This document shows, one piece after another, positions 43,049 through 52,279 of a stretch of 64,000 nucleotides of DNA (its first letter is position 1; every line of letters starts with the position of its first letter). The notes beneath the pieces are model-generated. The model ran no database searches. It had not been told where the DNA came from and saw nothing but the letters and a program-made list of their open reading frames with translations. Position numbers and translations under genes: made by a program. This stretch comes from an uncultured Oleiphilaceae bacterium (lineage in GTDB: Bacteria > Pseudomonadota > Gammaproteobacteria > Pseudomonadales > Oleiphilaceae). The DNA lies in assembly GCA_913060665.1 (NCBI GenBank), contig CAJXUY010000008.1, positions 119,301 to 183,300 on the forward strand, written 5' to 3'.

Positions 43049-44113
43049 ATGTCGATATTAGATGAAGCATCTGAAGTCAGAGAAGGCGAGTCCCTTGATC
43101 TGGATAAAGTAGATCAATACCTAAAGCAGGCATTGCCTGATTTGGAAGGCCCGTTGCAGGTCAAACAGTTCCCGGGCGGGGCTTCAAACCTTACTTATCT
43201 ATTGCGGTATCTCAATGGTGACTTGATATTACGTCGACCCCCGTTTGGTCATATTGCTAAATCAGCCCATGACATGATTCGTGAATCCAATATTATGCAG
43301 GCGCTTCGTCCGGTTTATCCCTATGTACCTGGTATACTGGCTCAGTGTGATGATCATTCTGTGATGGGGTGTGATTTCTACGTGATGGAGCGCTTTGTCG
43401 GCATTATCCCGCGTCAGGAAATGCCAAAAGAGGTCGCGCTAAATGAAGCCGATACGCGTCGTTTGTGTCTAAATGTTATCGATAAATTAGTAGAGTTGCA
43501 CCAAGTTGATTACAAAAAGGCTGGGCTTGAAGGTATTGGCAAAGGCAGTGGTTATGTTAAGCGCCAAATAGAAGGCTGGAGTGATCGTTATACTAAAGCG
43601 ATTACTGAGGATGCAACTTCGTTTGAGACGGTGATTGCATGGTTAAAAGAAAAAATGCCTGAGGATGTCGGTACCTGCATTATTCACAATGATTATCGTT
43701 TTGATAACGTCGTATTAAACCCCGATAACCCATTCGATATTATCGGCGTGCTGGACTGGGAAATGGCGACCTTAGGTGACCCGTTAATGGACTTGGGTAA
43801 CACTCTGGCGTATTGGGTTCAAGCCGATGATGACCCACCGTTTCAGTTTATGCGTCGCCAACCCACCCACTTAAATGGCATGCTGACACGAGAAGAGGTG
43901 GTTGATTATTATCTGGGTAAATCCGGCTTAACGCTTGCCACATTCGACTTTTATGAAATATACGGCTTGTTTCGTTTAGCCGCCATTATTCAGCAGATAT
44001 ATAACCGCTATTATCATGGATATACCAAAGACAAACGTTTTGCTGGATTTGTACATGCTGCTCAGTACTTGGAGCAGCGTTGCCTGAAACTGATAGAGAA
44101 TAGTGAACTCTGA
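43049..44113 (+). CDS. APH-family kinase, ACAD10/LvaA-like
   Basis: 354 aa aminoglycoside-phosphotransferase fold. N-lobe FPGGASNLTYLLRY and lysine/arginine-rich LILRRPPFG; Brenner motif HNDYRFDN (D215, N220) and DWEMATLGDP with metal-binding D236. In mammals the equivalent ACAD10/11 domain and in Pseudomonas putida LvaA phosphorylate 4-hydroxyacyl-CoAs, after which an ACAD-type partner removes the phosphate to give a form fit for beta-oxidation. Both parts are encoded here as separate proteins in one operon. The stop overlaps the next start (TGATG). Confidence 0.88.
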   Translation: MSILDEASEVREGESLDLDKVDQYLKQALPDLEGPLQVKQFPGGASNLTYLLRYLNGDLILRRPPFGHIAKSAHDMIRESNIMQALRPVYPYVPGILAQCDDHSVMGCDFYVMERFVGIIPRQEMPKEVALNEADTRRLCLNVIDKLVELHQVDYKKAGLEGIGKGSGYVKRQIEGWSDRYTKAITEDATSFETVIAWLKEKMPEDVGTCIIHNDYRFDNVVLNPDNPFDIIGVLDWEMATLGDPLMDLGNTLAYWVQADDDPPFQFMRRQPTHLNGMLTREEVVDYYLGKSGLTLATFDFYEIYGLFRLAAIIQQIYNRYYHGYTKDKRFAGFVHAAQYLEQRCLKLIENSEL

Positions 44114-44805
44114 TGGGTGCGATTTATTTAGTTAGACATGGGCAGGCTTCGTTTGGCAAAGCCGATTACGACAAATTGTCTGATAAAGGTTGTCGGCAGT
44201 CTGAAATACTAGGGCAACATTTTAAGCAATTGGTTGAGCCTGATCGCTACTATTCGGGAAACTTACTGCGGCATGAGCAGACAGCAAACTACTTTATGTC
44301 GGGGTTTGGTGGGCGTGACTTAGCAACAGTTACGCATTCAGGTTTCAATGAGTTTAACCACGTTGAAGTTCTCGTTAAATATCGACCAGAGTGGCAAGAA
44401 TTTAATGTAATGGCGGCTGATATCGCAAAGGAAGTGGTACCTCGAAAAGCATTTCAACAAGCATTTTCAGATGCCGTTACCCGGTGGGTATCTGGTCATC
44501 ATGATGTTGAATATCAAGAGACTTGGATGCAATTTAAAGCTCGCTGTACCGCCGCTTTAAGTGATGTTATTTCACAGTCTTCAGATGCGAAAAATATTGT
44601 GATATTTACCTCTGGTGGGCCGATCTCGGTGATGATTCAGCAGATTCTTAAACTGGATGATCGAGAAACCTTATCGGTTAATCAAGTATTAGTGAATACA
44701 GGCGTGACCAAGCTGCTATTTTCCGACGACCGGTTGAATTTGTCGTATTTAAATAACTACAGTCACCTCGAAATCGCGAATGGTGATTGGGTGACCTACC
44801 GCTAG
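44113..44805 (+). CDS. Histidine phosphatase family protein
   Basis: 230 aa, phosphoglycerate-mutase fold. Catalytic RHG motif in YLVRHGQASFGKADYDKLSDKG, second-arginine region GNLLRHEQTA and late histidine region FTSGGPISVM. The last position has SGG rather than a plain HGG, so the second histidine is unclear. Translationally coupled to the kinase gene by TGATG. It could clear phosphorylated side products of the kinase; this is inference. Confidence 0.87.
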   Translation: MGAIYLVRHGQASFGKADYDKLSDKGCRQSEILGQHFKQLVEPDRYYSGNLLRHEQTANYFMSGFGGRDLATVTHSGFNEFNHVEVLVKYRPEWQEFNVMAADIAKEVVPRKAFQQAFSDAVTRWVSGHHDVEYQETWMQFKARCTAALSDVISQSSDAKNIVIFTSGGPISVMIQQILKLDDRETLSVNQVLVNTGVTKLLFSDDRLNLSYLNNYSHLEIANGDWVTYR

Positions 44806-44824
44806 GTTTTTAATTGACAATAGG

Positions 44825-44848
44825 CCCCTGCTTTCGCGAGGGTGACAA
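44825..44848. repeat. REP-type palindrome CCCCTGCTTTCGCGAGGGTGACA
   Basis: Between the phosphatase and the second SDR. Reverse-complemented it reads TGTCACCCTCGCGAAAGCAGGGG, close to the widespread GTCATCCCCGCGAAAGCGGGG element of proteobacteria. The ORF-track start at 44814 runs through it and is not the true gene start. Confidence 0.6.
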
Positions 44849-44867
44849 CGATAAAGGGGAGAGTGAA

Positions 44868-45632
44868 ATGAGTAATCTATTTGATTTATCAGGAAAGGTC
44901 GCATTGGTAACCGGTGCGAGTCGTGGCATTGGTGAAGGTGTTGCCAAATTGTTAGCTGAGAATGGAGCTCACGTCATTATATCGAGCCGTAAAATTGAAG
45001 GTTGCCAGCAGGTGGCAGATGAAATTAAAAAAGCAGGTGGCAGTGCCGAGTCGATCGCCTGTCATATCGGCGATATGGAACAGGTCGAGTCTATTTTTAC
45101 GCAGATAGAAGAGACTCACGGTAAACTTGATATTTTGGTCAATAACGCAGCAGCCAACCCTTATTTTGGTCATGTACTGGATACAGACCTTAATGCATTT
45201 CAAAAAACCGTCGATGTTAACATTAGAGGTTATTTCTTTATGTCGACGTATGGTGCGAAGCTGATGAAGAAAAACGGTGGTGGCGCTATTGTGAATGTGG
45301 CTTCTGTTAACGGCGTGATACCGGGAACCTTTCAAGGCATTTACTCGATTACTAAAGCGGCTGTTATTTCAATGACCAAAACATTTGCTAAAGAATGTGC
45401 TGGACTCAATATTCGAGTGAATGCGTTATTGCCTGGTGCAACGGATACGAAATTCGCATCTACTATTGTTAATAACCCAGAGATTTTGAAGAAAGCGATG
45501 GAGCATGTACCGATGAACCGTGTCGCAAGCCCTGACGAAATGGCGGGTTCTGTGCTTTATTTAGTCTCTGATGCGGCGAGTTATACCACGGGCACCTGCT
45601 TGAATGTTGATGGTGGGTACTTGTTAGGTTAA
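44868..45632 (+). CDS. Short-chain dehydrogenase/reductase (FabG-like)
   Basis: 254 aa from the ATG at 44868, chosen for the GGGGAGAG site before it. Motifs TGASRGIGEGVA, NNAAANP, NVASVNG, catalytic YSITKAA and the terminal NVDGGYL. FabG-type ketoacyl or hydroxyacyl oxidoreductase of about normal length. Belongs to the acyl-CoA operon, with a REP-type palindrome in the gap before it. Confidence 0.92.
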   Translation: MSNLFDLSGKVALVTGASRGIGEGVAKLLAENGAHVIISSRKIEGCQQVADEIKKAGGSAESIACHIGDMEQVESIFTQIEETHGKLDILVNNAAANPYFGHVLDTDLNAFQKTVDVNIRGYFFMSTYGAKLMKKNGGGAIVNVASVNGVIPGTFQGIYSITKAAVISMTKTFAKECAGLNIRVNALLPGATDTKFASTIVNNPEILKKAMEHVPMNRVASPDEMAGSVLYLVSDAASYTTGTCLNVDGGYLLG

Positions 45633-45693
45633 CGCTTTTACAGCGATGGTTCAGACTTGATCGTGCGATAAAACGGGATAAGGGAATAGAATA

Positions 45694-46752
45694 ATGAGTC
45701 AGTCTTGGTTGATTTACGGTGCTTACGGTTATAGTGCTCAATTGATTGCACAAGAAGCAAAGCGAAGAGGGCTAACGCCGATTCTCGCTGGTCGGGATGA
45801 GTCGAAGCTTAAAACTGTCGCTAATCGTTTGAATTTTGATTACCGTGTTTTTTCGCTGGATGACCCTAAGGTGGTTGCTAAGCAGTTAGCGGATGTTGCT
45901 TTAGTGATCCATTGTGCGGGCCCATTTTCTCATACCAGTAAACCGATGATTGAAGCCTGTGTTTTGTCGGTCACGCACTACTTTGATATAACCGGCGAGA
46001 TTGATGTTTTCGAATATGCTCACAGTGATGTTGTGAATGGACGAGCGAAAGCGGCGGGTATTGTTGTTTGCCCAGGGGTAGGGTTTGATGTCATACCTAC
46101 CGACTGTGTTGCTCGTGTATTGTCAGAAACTATGCCGGATGCGACCCATTTAACCTTGGGTTTCTCCGGTGGTTCTGCGCTAAGCCCTGGTACTGCAAAA
46201 AGTTCAGTAGAAGGGTTGGCCAGTGGCAATAAAGTACGCATCAATGGCGAAATTGTTTCGTCTGGTGTTAATACTCGGGTCATTGATTTTGGCAAAGGCT
46301 CTAGAAACGCAATGAATATTGCGTGGGGTGACGTGAGCACGGCCTTTTATTCTACGGGGATTCCTAACATTGAAGTGTATATACCGGCGTCTAACAACAC
46401 CATACGAATGGTTAAGCTCGCATTGCTATTAAAACCCGCGTTACGATTGGACGTTATTCAGACTTTTTTGAAAAAACAGATTGAGAAAAAAGTCGCAGGC
46501 CCAGGTGAAGAGATAAGGCGTAAATACCGCTCGTTGGTTTGGGGGGAGGTGCGTAACCGTTCAGGTGAGGTTAAGACTGCTTACCTTGAAACGCCTAATG
46601 GTTACGATGTGACGGTACTCGGGCCGTTAGCGATTGTTGAACATTTCTTAAAGGGTAAAATCGATTGTGTCGGGAGTTTAACGCCCTCTTTATTAATGGG
46701 TAGCCATTTTGTTTCAACACTACCTGATACCTCAGACATTCGAATACAGTAG
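45694..46752 (+). CDS. Saccharopine dehydrogenase-like NAD(P)-binding protein
   Basis: 352 aa. N-terminal Rossmann fold with IYGAYGYSAQLIAQEAKRRG in place of the usual GATGFTG; then LAGRDESKL, VIHCAGPFSH and YFDITGEIDVFE, typical of the saccharopine dehydrogenase / trans-acting enoyl reductase group. Such proteins are also found with lipid and polyketide genes. Real substrate unknown; lysine metabolism is unlikely from context. Last gene of the operon, convergent with dnaE2. Confidence 0.87.
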   Translation: MSQSWLIYGAYGYSAQLIAQEAKRRGLTPILAGRDESKLKTVANRLNFDYRVFSLDDPKVVAKQLADVALVIHCAGPFSHTSKPMIEACVLSVTHYFDITGEIDVFEYAHSDVVNGRAKAAGIVVCPGVGFDVIPTDCVARVLSETMPDATHLTLGFSGGSALSPGTAKSSVEGLASGNKVRINGEIVSSGVNTRVIDFGKGSRNAMNIAWGDVSTAFYSTGIPNIEVYIPASNNTIRMVKLALLLKPALRLDVIQTFLKKQIEKKVAGPGEEIRRKYRSLVWGEVRNRSGEVKTAYLETPNGYDVTVLGPLAIVEHFLKGKIDCVGSLTPSLLMGSHFVSTLPDTSDIRIQ

Positions 46753-46784
46753 TAACTGCTGTTATTCTCTTATGCCCACTTGTG

Positions 46785-49700
46785 TTATCTAAAATCCCTC
46801 GATGTAATGTCGAGGGTGTTAATAAGGTGGTTCAGGTTTGTGAGCTTACCCGCAATCACATGCAGTACATCGCCTTCCCGCTCTAAAAAACCATTCACTT
46901 TAAGTAGTTTTGATGTGAGTAGTGCCTGCCGTTGATACTTAGCTGTAGCTTGCCATACCACGATATTAATATTACCTGTTTCATCTTCCAGAGTGACAAA
47001 TGTGACACCCGTTGCAGAGCCGGGACGTTGTCGTCCTGTTACCAGCCCCGCTACTTCAACTAACTGTTTATGGGGGATTTTTAATAGCGCTTTGGCACTT
47101 AGACTTCGAGAAAGCTGGTGGTGAGTCCTCAATAGACTAACAGGGTGTCGTTCTAGGGTAACGCTCGTACTGGCCATATCTTCAATAATAGTTTCGCCTT
47201 CATTGGGGGCGGGTAGAGATATTACTTCTGATAAGTCGTGATCGCTGCTGTGTTCAAAGATCGGGGCAGGGGCCTTAAGTGCCAGAATATCCCAGCGAGC
47301 TTGATAACGGTGACCCGATAACGAGCGTAGCGCACCGGCGCTAGCGAGCAACTCTAATTGGTTGTTAGTGATACCAGCCCTCTCTTTTAGATTGTCTAAT
47401 GATCGATAGCCATGAGGGGGGCGATGCTCAGCAGTGGCTAATGCCGCTTGATACATTAACCCTTTAATCAGCCGCAAACCTAATCTAATGGCTATGGTTG
47501 TTTCTGTTTTCTCGCTATGTACTGGCAGCGTTTCTAGCTTGTGATCCCAGTCGCTGTGCTCAGCATCAATCGGCAGCATGTTGATCTGATGACGTTTGGC
47601 ATCCTGAATAAGCTGATAAGGTGAATAAAAGCCCATGGGCTGACTGTTCAGTAGCCCACAATAAAATGCGGCAGGTTCATGTCGTTTAAGCCATGAGGAT
47701 ATGTAAACCAATAATGCAAAACTGGCTGCATGAGACTCTGGAAACCCGTATTCACCAAACCCACTGATTTGACGGTAAACCCGCTCTGCAAAGTCTTGAG
47801 AGTGCCCCCGGGCCAGCATGCCATTGATGAGTTTATCTTGAAAGGGCTTTAGTTTTCCGTTTCGCTTCCAGCTTGCCATTGCTCTGCGAAGTTGGTCTGC
47901 TTCACCTGCTGTAAAGCCCGCTGCTACCATAGCCAGTTTAATCACCTGCTCTTGAAATATAGGGACTCCCAGTGTTCGTTCCAGTACTTCGCGCACCGCA
48001 TCGTTAGGGTAACTGACGGCTTCGAGCCCTTGTCGGCGCAGTAGGTAAGGGTGAACCATATCCCCTTGTATCGGGCCGGGTCGTACAATCGCAACTTCAA
48101 CCACCAAATCATAGTAGCTAGCAGGTTTGAGTCGGGGAAGCATACTGATTTGTGCCCGTGACTCTACTTGAAATACGCCAATGCTATCCCCTTGTTGAAG
48201 CATTTTATAGACTGCCGGGTCTTCAGCGGGGATATTGCTGACCGATAATGGTTGTTGCCTAAACCTGTTCGCCAAATCAATCGCTTTACGAATAGCGGTG
48301 AGCATGCCCAGTGCCAGAATATCGACCTTGAGTAACCCTAATGCTTCAAGATCATCTTTGTCCCATTGAATAATGGTTCGGTCAGGCATTGATGCGTTTT
48401 CGATGGGGACTAATTGATCAAGAGGGCCCGATGAGATGACAAAACCTCCTACATGCTGTGAGAGGTGACGGGGAAACCCCCGTATGGTGTCGACTAACTC
48501 AACAAAGTGGTGCATCAAGTGATGCTTCGAGCTGGAGGACGCCTTTGTATTGGGTAATTTGCTAGCGTGTGGCTCTGCGGTATTAAAAATGCCTTTTTCT
48601 TCTGCTTGCTGGCTCCAGGAAATTGAGGTGTCTCGCCAGTCCACGCCGCTAAGCAACCGTTCTATTAATGTGAGATCGATGTTGAGAGCTTTACCGACTT
48701 CTCTAATGGCGCTCTTTGATCGGTAAGTAATCACGGTTGCGGTTAAGGCCGCTCTATCTCGGCTATATTTTTGATAGATATATTGAATGACCTCTTCGCG
48801 TCGTTCATGTTCAAAATCAACATCAATATCGGGCGGCTCATTCCGCTCTTTTGAAATGAACCGTTCAAATAACAGAGTGACTTTGGTGGGGTCTACTTCG
48901 GTTATTTGCAGGCAGTAGCAAACCACCGAGTTGGCGGCTGAACCTCGTCCCTGGCAAAGAATATTCTGACTTCTTGCGAATCTTACAATATCGTCAATGG
49001 TCAAGAAATAGTGTTCGTAATGAAGGGTTTCGATGAGTTCGAGTTCTTTTTCTATCAGTGCTTTTACCTGAGCGGGTGTTTCGCCAGGAAAGCGGATTCG
49101 CTCTCCGGCGTTGACCCGTTGCTTAAGATAATCGATGGCAGATACATTCGGTGGAACGAGGTCTGAAGGGTATTCATACTTCAATTCGTCCAGAGAAAAA
49201 TGACACCGATTAGCAATATTAAGTGTTTCTTTTAGCAAGGCTTGAGGGTAGAGCTTATGCAGCTTTTTGAGCGTGCGAAGGTAGCGCTCGCCGTTTGAAT
49301 AAAGGTTTTTACCCGTTTGATTGACAGGTGACCCGAAACGAGTAGCGGTGAGCACGTCTTGAAGTTTTTGCCGTGACATTACGTGCATATGAACATCGCC
49401 TGCAGCAACTTCGGGAATTGAAAAATGTTGAGAGAGTTGGTGCGTGTAATTTCTGAGTGATGGGTCTTGATGGTCCAATAAACGCTCAACCAACAGCCAT
49501 ATGCGACCTTTAAAGTGGTGCGTGAGGTGGTACGCCAGTGAATGATCATGGCTTGTGTTGCCTGCAGGCCGCCAAAGTGCCAAGCACTCTGAAAGCCCCT
49601 GTTCCAGGTCCGACATCTGTAAGAGGTATTGACCTTTTTCGGCCCTTTTTCGGCAAGTGCTAATCAGTCTACACAGTTGACCGTAGGCTTTTCGGTTAGG

Positions 49701-49952
49701 GGCAAGCAGCACTAGTACATGGTTCTGAACGCGAAATTCGCTACCGACAATTAATTTTAGATTGCTGCCCCTCGCGGCTACATGAGCCCTTACGACCCCA
49801 GCGACTGAGCATTCGTCAGTTATTGCTAGCGCGCTATAGCCAAGTGTAATCGCATGCTCTACCAGCTCTTCAGGGTGTGATGCTCCACGGAGAAAGGTGA
49901 AATTACTGATGCAGTGTAATTCTGCGTAAAACTGTGCGGATATAAGGGGCAT
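46785..49952 (-). CDS. dnaE2: Error-prone DNA polymerase DnaE2/ImuC
   Basis: 1055 aa from the ATG at 49952, one base after the imuB stop; the ORF-track start lies within imuB. PHP domain at the N-terminus (AELHCISNFTFLRGASHPEELV), polymerase core with QGRGSAANSVVCY and catalytic PDIDVDFEHERR, and late OB-fold (GLVTGRQRPGSATGVTFVTLEDETG). It performs translesion synthesis with ImuA and ImuB. Last gene of the imuA-imuB-dnaE2 set, under the LexA box at 52106. Confidence 0.97.
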   Translation of the reverse strand: MPLISAQFYAELHCISNFTFLRGASHPEELVEHAITLGYSALAITDECSVAGVVRAHVAARGSNLKLIVGSEFRVQNHVLVLLAPNRKAYGQLCRLISTCRKRAEKGQYLLQMSDLEQGLSECLALWRPAGNTSHDHSLAYHLTHHFKGRIWLLVERLLDHQDPSLRNYTHQLSQHFSIPEVAAGDVHMHVMSRQKLQDVLTATRFGSPVNQTGKNLYSNGERYLRTLKKLHKLYPQALLKETLNIANRCHFSLDELKYEYPSDLVPPNVSAIDYLKQRVNAGERIRFPGETPAQVKALIEKELELIETLHYEHYFLTIDDIVRFARSQNILCQGRGSAANSVVCYCLQITEVDPTKVTLLFERFISKERNEPPDIDVDFEHERREEVIQYIYQKYSRDRAALTATVITYRSKSAIREVGKALNIDLTLIERLLSGVDWRDTSISWSQQAEEKGIFNTAEPHASKLPNTKASSSSKHHLMHHFVELVDTIRGFPRHLSQHVGGFVISSGPLDQLVPIENASMPDRTIIQWDKDDLEALGLLKVDILALGMLTAIRKAIDLANRFRQQPLSVSNIPAEDPAVYKMLQQGDSIGVFQVESRAQISMLPRLKPASYYDLVVEVAIVRPGPIQGDMVHPYLLRRQGLEAVSYPNDAVREVLERTLGVPIFQEQVIKLAMVAAGFTAGEADQLRRAMASWKRNGKLKPFQDKLINGMLARGHSQDFAERVYRQISGFGEYGFPESHAASFALLVYISSWLKRHEPAAFYCGLLNSQPMGFYSPYQLIQDAKRHQINMLPIDAEHSDWDHKLETLPVHSEKTETTIAIRLGLRLIKGLMYQAALATAEHRPPHGYRSLDNLKERAGITNNQLELLASAGALRSLSGHRYQARWDILALKAPAPIFEHSSDHDLSEVISLPAPNEGETIIEDMASTSVTLERHPVSLLRTHHQLSRSLSAKALLKIPHKQLVEVAGLVTGRQRPGSATGVTFVTLEDETGNINIVVWQATAKYQRQALLTSKLLKVNGFLEREGDVLHVIAGKLTNLNHLINTLDITSRDFR
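46796..46816 (-). terminator. Hairpin at the 3' end of dnaE2
   Basis: CCCTCGA-tgtaatg-TCGAGGG, perfect 7-bp arms that overlap the last codons, followed on the minus strand by ATTTT. A plausible terminator embedded in the end of the gene. Confidence 0.45.
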
Positions 49953-49953
49953 T

Positions 49954-51408
49954 TTATGCAAACCAGCCTTGTAGATACCAGTTCCCCTTCGCATCACGAA
50001 ACCCCCAACCTAATGCCCCGTGAGGAAACTGAATGGTGTAATAGTCTCGACGTATGGCGTCTTGGTCCCACCAGCCAGATGAAATTCGCTCAGGACCGGT
50101 TAAAAAAATTAAGTTACGGGGGTCTAGAGGGTAGGGCGATGCGCAAAGCCAAAGTGGGCGCTTTTCTATTAATATCCCAGATGCTTTTTGGGTCGGTAAT
50201 GAGCTCGAAGTTGAGGTGTTTTTTTTACGATTTTTGGGTGATGTATTTGCTGGCATCAACGCGTGGGCTTTTTCCGGGCGATGTTCTGCATTAACCATTA
50301 ACTGGGTGATAGCATGATCACCCAGCCTTGCATGGAGCTTACCCAGTAGTTGTCGTAAATCTGATTGGTGATGTCGTACTTCCTCAAAAAAATCATCACT
50401 TTTCACATCCAGTGGTGCGAGTTGATCAACCTTCAAAGTAACCGCCAGCATCGGGGCTGGAATTGTGTGGCGCTCGAGACGCAAACGACAAAGTAGCAAC
50501 AGCTCTTCACTATGATGCTCTTGTTGCGCTGACCTAATGTTAATGTGAGTCGATGAATGTTCACGATGTATGAGTGTTATCAGTAATGTATCGGTCGTGA
50601 GTTGGTATCGGGTGAGGTAGTCTGATAATTCGCGTAATAACCTCTGCAATGGAAACAGCACCGCATTGATGTGCTCCATCTCGGTAATAAAGTCGAGCCG
50701 ACGAAAGAAATGGTTAGGTTGTCGATAAGCGACTTGAGGGTCGGCGGCTTTACCTGAAAGTTTATTGAGGTAAACGATGAGTTCGGTACCAAAGCGTTGG
50801 GTTAACTCGATAGGGGGGAGTGACGTTAGTTGTTGCAGCGTCTTTAGGCCCATTCTACGACAGCGTTCAGCCGCATTATTGGGTAGTTCAGCCTGAAGCA
50901 GACTTAGCTCTGCCAAACGAGCGCCTAATTCTTCAGTGTTATCGCTGCATAAACCTTGCTGATTACGAGACAGAAGTCGTGCACTAATGGGGCTTGTTGC
51001 GGTGGCTATATTGAAGGTAAAACCTTGGTTACTAAATTCAGCATAGAGTTGATTCCACAGTTCATTGAGTCCATTAAACAGCTTTAGCATACTGCCTACT
51101 TCTAATAACAAACCATCGGGTGGGTAGAGTGTAATGTGTGATGCATATTGATAAGCCAATGCAGCCAACGACTCTAGTGTGATACTGGCTTGTGTTGGGT
51201 CGTAAGCGGTTGCGCTGAGTTTCGGTAGTAAGCAATAAGCAGTGCTTAGCGACATGCCTTTGGTAATGCCTGCTTTTTGCGCTTCGTTATTGAGCCATTT
51301 TACAGCCGGAGGTGTGTCGTCAACCACGACTAACGGTAGTGGTGCTTCCAGCCCTCGCATAAGGTGGTCTAGAGGGAGCTGGGGGAAGTCTAAATAAAGC
51401 CAAAGCAT
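49954..51408 (-). CDS. imuB: ImuB, catalytically inactive Y-family polymerase subunit
   Basis: 484 aa. It starts MLWLYLDFPQLPLDH, where active Y-family polymerases have DxDxFFA, so the metal-binding set is incomplete, as in other ImuB proteins. Later LKTLQQLTSLPPIELTQRFG (helix-hairpin-helix) and the conserved C-terminus FRDAKGNWYLQGWFA. In the mutasome ImuB bridges ImuA, the sliding clamp and DnaE2. One base separates it from dnaE2 and nine from imuA, so all three are one transcript. Confidence 0.95.
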   Translation of the reverse strand: MLWLYLDFPQLPLDHLMRGLEAPLPLVVVDDTPPAVKWLNNEAQKAGITKGMSLSTAYCLLPKLSATAYDPTQASITLESLAALAYQYASHITLYPPDGLLLEVGSMLKLFNGLNELWNQLYAEFSNQGFTFNIATATSPISARLLSRNQQGLCSDNTEELGARLAELSLLQAELPNNAAERCRRMGLKTLQQLTSLPPIELTQRFGTELIVYLNKLSGKAADPQVAYRQPNHFFRRLDFITEMEHINAVLFPLQRLLRELSDYLTRYQLTTDTLLITLIHREHSSTHINIRSAQQEHHSEELLLLCRLRLERHTIPAPMLAVTLKVDQLAPLDVKSDDFFEEVRHHQSDLRQLLGKLHARLGDHAITQLMVNAEHRPEKAHALMPANTSPKNRKKNTSTSSSLPTQKASGILIEKRPLWLCASPYPLDPRNLIFLTGPERISSGWWDQDAIRRDYYTIQFPHGALGWGFRDAKGNWYLQGWFA

Positions 51409-51417
51409 CGTAGAGTC

Positions 51418-52086
51418 TTATACCTTGTTTGACCACGGGCCTGCTATGACGTTTTGTTCATTGCAAGGGGGGTGGATATTGATAAGTTGTTGCCTGACGG
51501 CCCAACCTCCACGGCGTTTTAGAATAGAAACGCCCAGTGCATTATTAGCGGGTTCGAGTTTTAGCCTTAATGCGGCGGCAGAGTGTTGGTTAGCGCAGAG
51601 TGCTGCGCGAAACAAAAATGCAATACTGTCGGTTTTTTCGGTAGCGAGTTGTAAACGTCTAATGTCGTTAGCGGCCAGTTTTTTTGGCCACGAAATAGCA
51701 AGGCCACAGTGTTGACTACGGAGAATTTGCTCTAGAGCCCATAACCCTTCTTGTGGCGTGTCAGGGCGAATGATCACTAGTTTTGAGAGGTCAATACCAT
51801 GTTGCGCAAGCGCAGGCGCATAGGGAATAAAAGGCGGGTCTATCCAAAAAATATAACGCCCTTTATCGACGACGGATTTCATTGCCGGCAGCAATAACTG
51901 CAGCTCGCCAATACCGGGTGTATCACAAAGCAGCTCGGTTAATGCACCTTGTGGCCAGCCGTGTCCAGGAAGAAAATGGTCCAGTGTGTGCCAGCCGCTA
52001 GCAATAGCCTTGACGGGGCGGTCTTTAAATTGTCCAGCCTGCCAAATTTGTGCGTTTTGGATAAGGTTGTTAAGGATATTATTCAT
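51418..52086 (-). CDS. imuA: ImuA, RecA/SulA-like mutasome subunit
   Basis: 222 aa from the ATG at 52086 (a GTG three codons earlier, 52095, is an alternative). RecA-like fold: GWHTLDHFLPGHGWPQGALTELLCDTPGIGELQLLLPAM, with a degenerate P-loop, then GRYIFWIDPPFIPYAPAL. No strong ribosome site for either start. The LexA box ends about 20 bp upstream, so the gene heads an SOS operon. Confidence 0.93.
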   Translation of the reverse strand: MNNILNNLIQNAQIWQAGQFKDRPVKAIASGWHTLDHFLPGHGWPQGALTELLCDTPGIGELQLLLPAMKSVVDKGRYIFWIDPPFIPYAPALAQHGIDLSKLVIIRPDTPQEGLWALEQILRSQHCGLAISWPKKLAANDIRRLQLATEKTDSIAFLFRAALCANQHSAAALRLKLEPANNALGVSILKRRGGWAVRQQLINIHPPCNEQNVIAGPWSNKV

Positions 52087-52105
52087 TTTGATCACTTATA
52101 AAATA

Positions 52106-52125
52106 TACTGTTTGTTTGTACAGTA
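52106..52125 (-). promoter_or_regulatory. LexA box of the imuA-imuB-dnaE2 operon
   Basis: TACTGTTTGTTTGTACAGTA has the CTGT-N8-ACAG core exactly and lies in a larger perfect-armed palindrome (52101-52130, 11-bp arms). It sits 20 bp from the imuA start, the expected place for SOS repression. Confidence 0.9.
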
Positions 52126-52279
52126 TATTTTATTTATCTAAAGATGCAATGCATGTATAGCGACAAAATATCAGGTATGTCTATCCGCTATTAAAATGGA
52201 AGGATATAATCCCAATATTATTATTTTGAATTATGAATACTGTTATCTTCAATGAAGCCGTATAGAGAAGGGAATCTTA

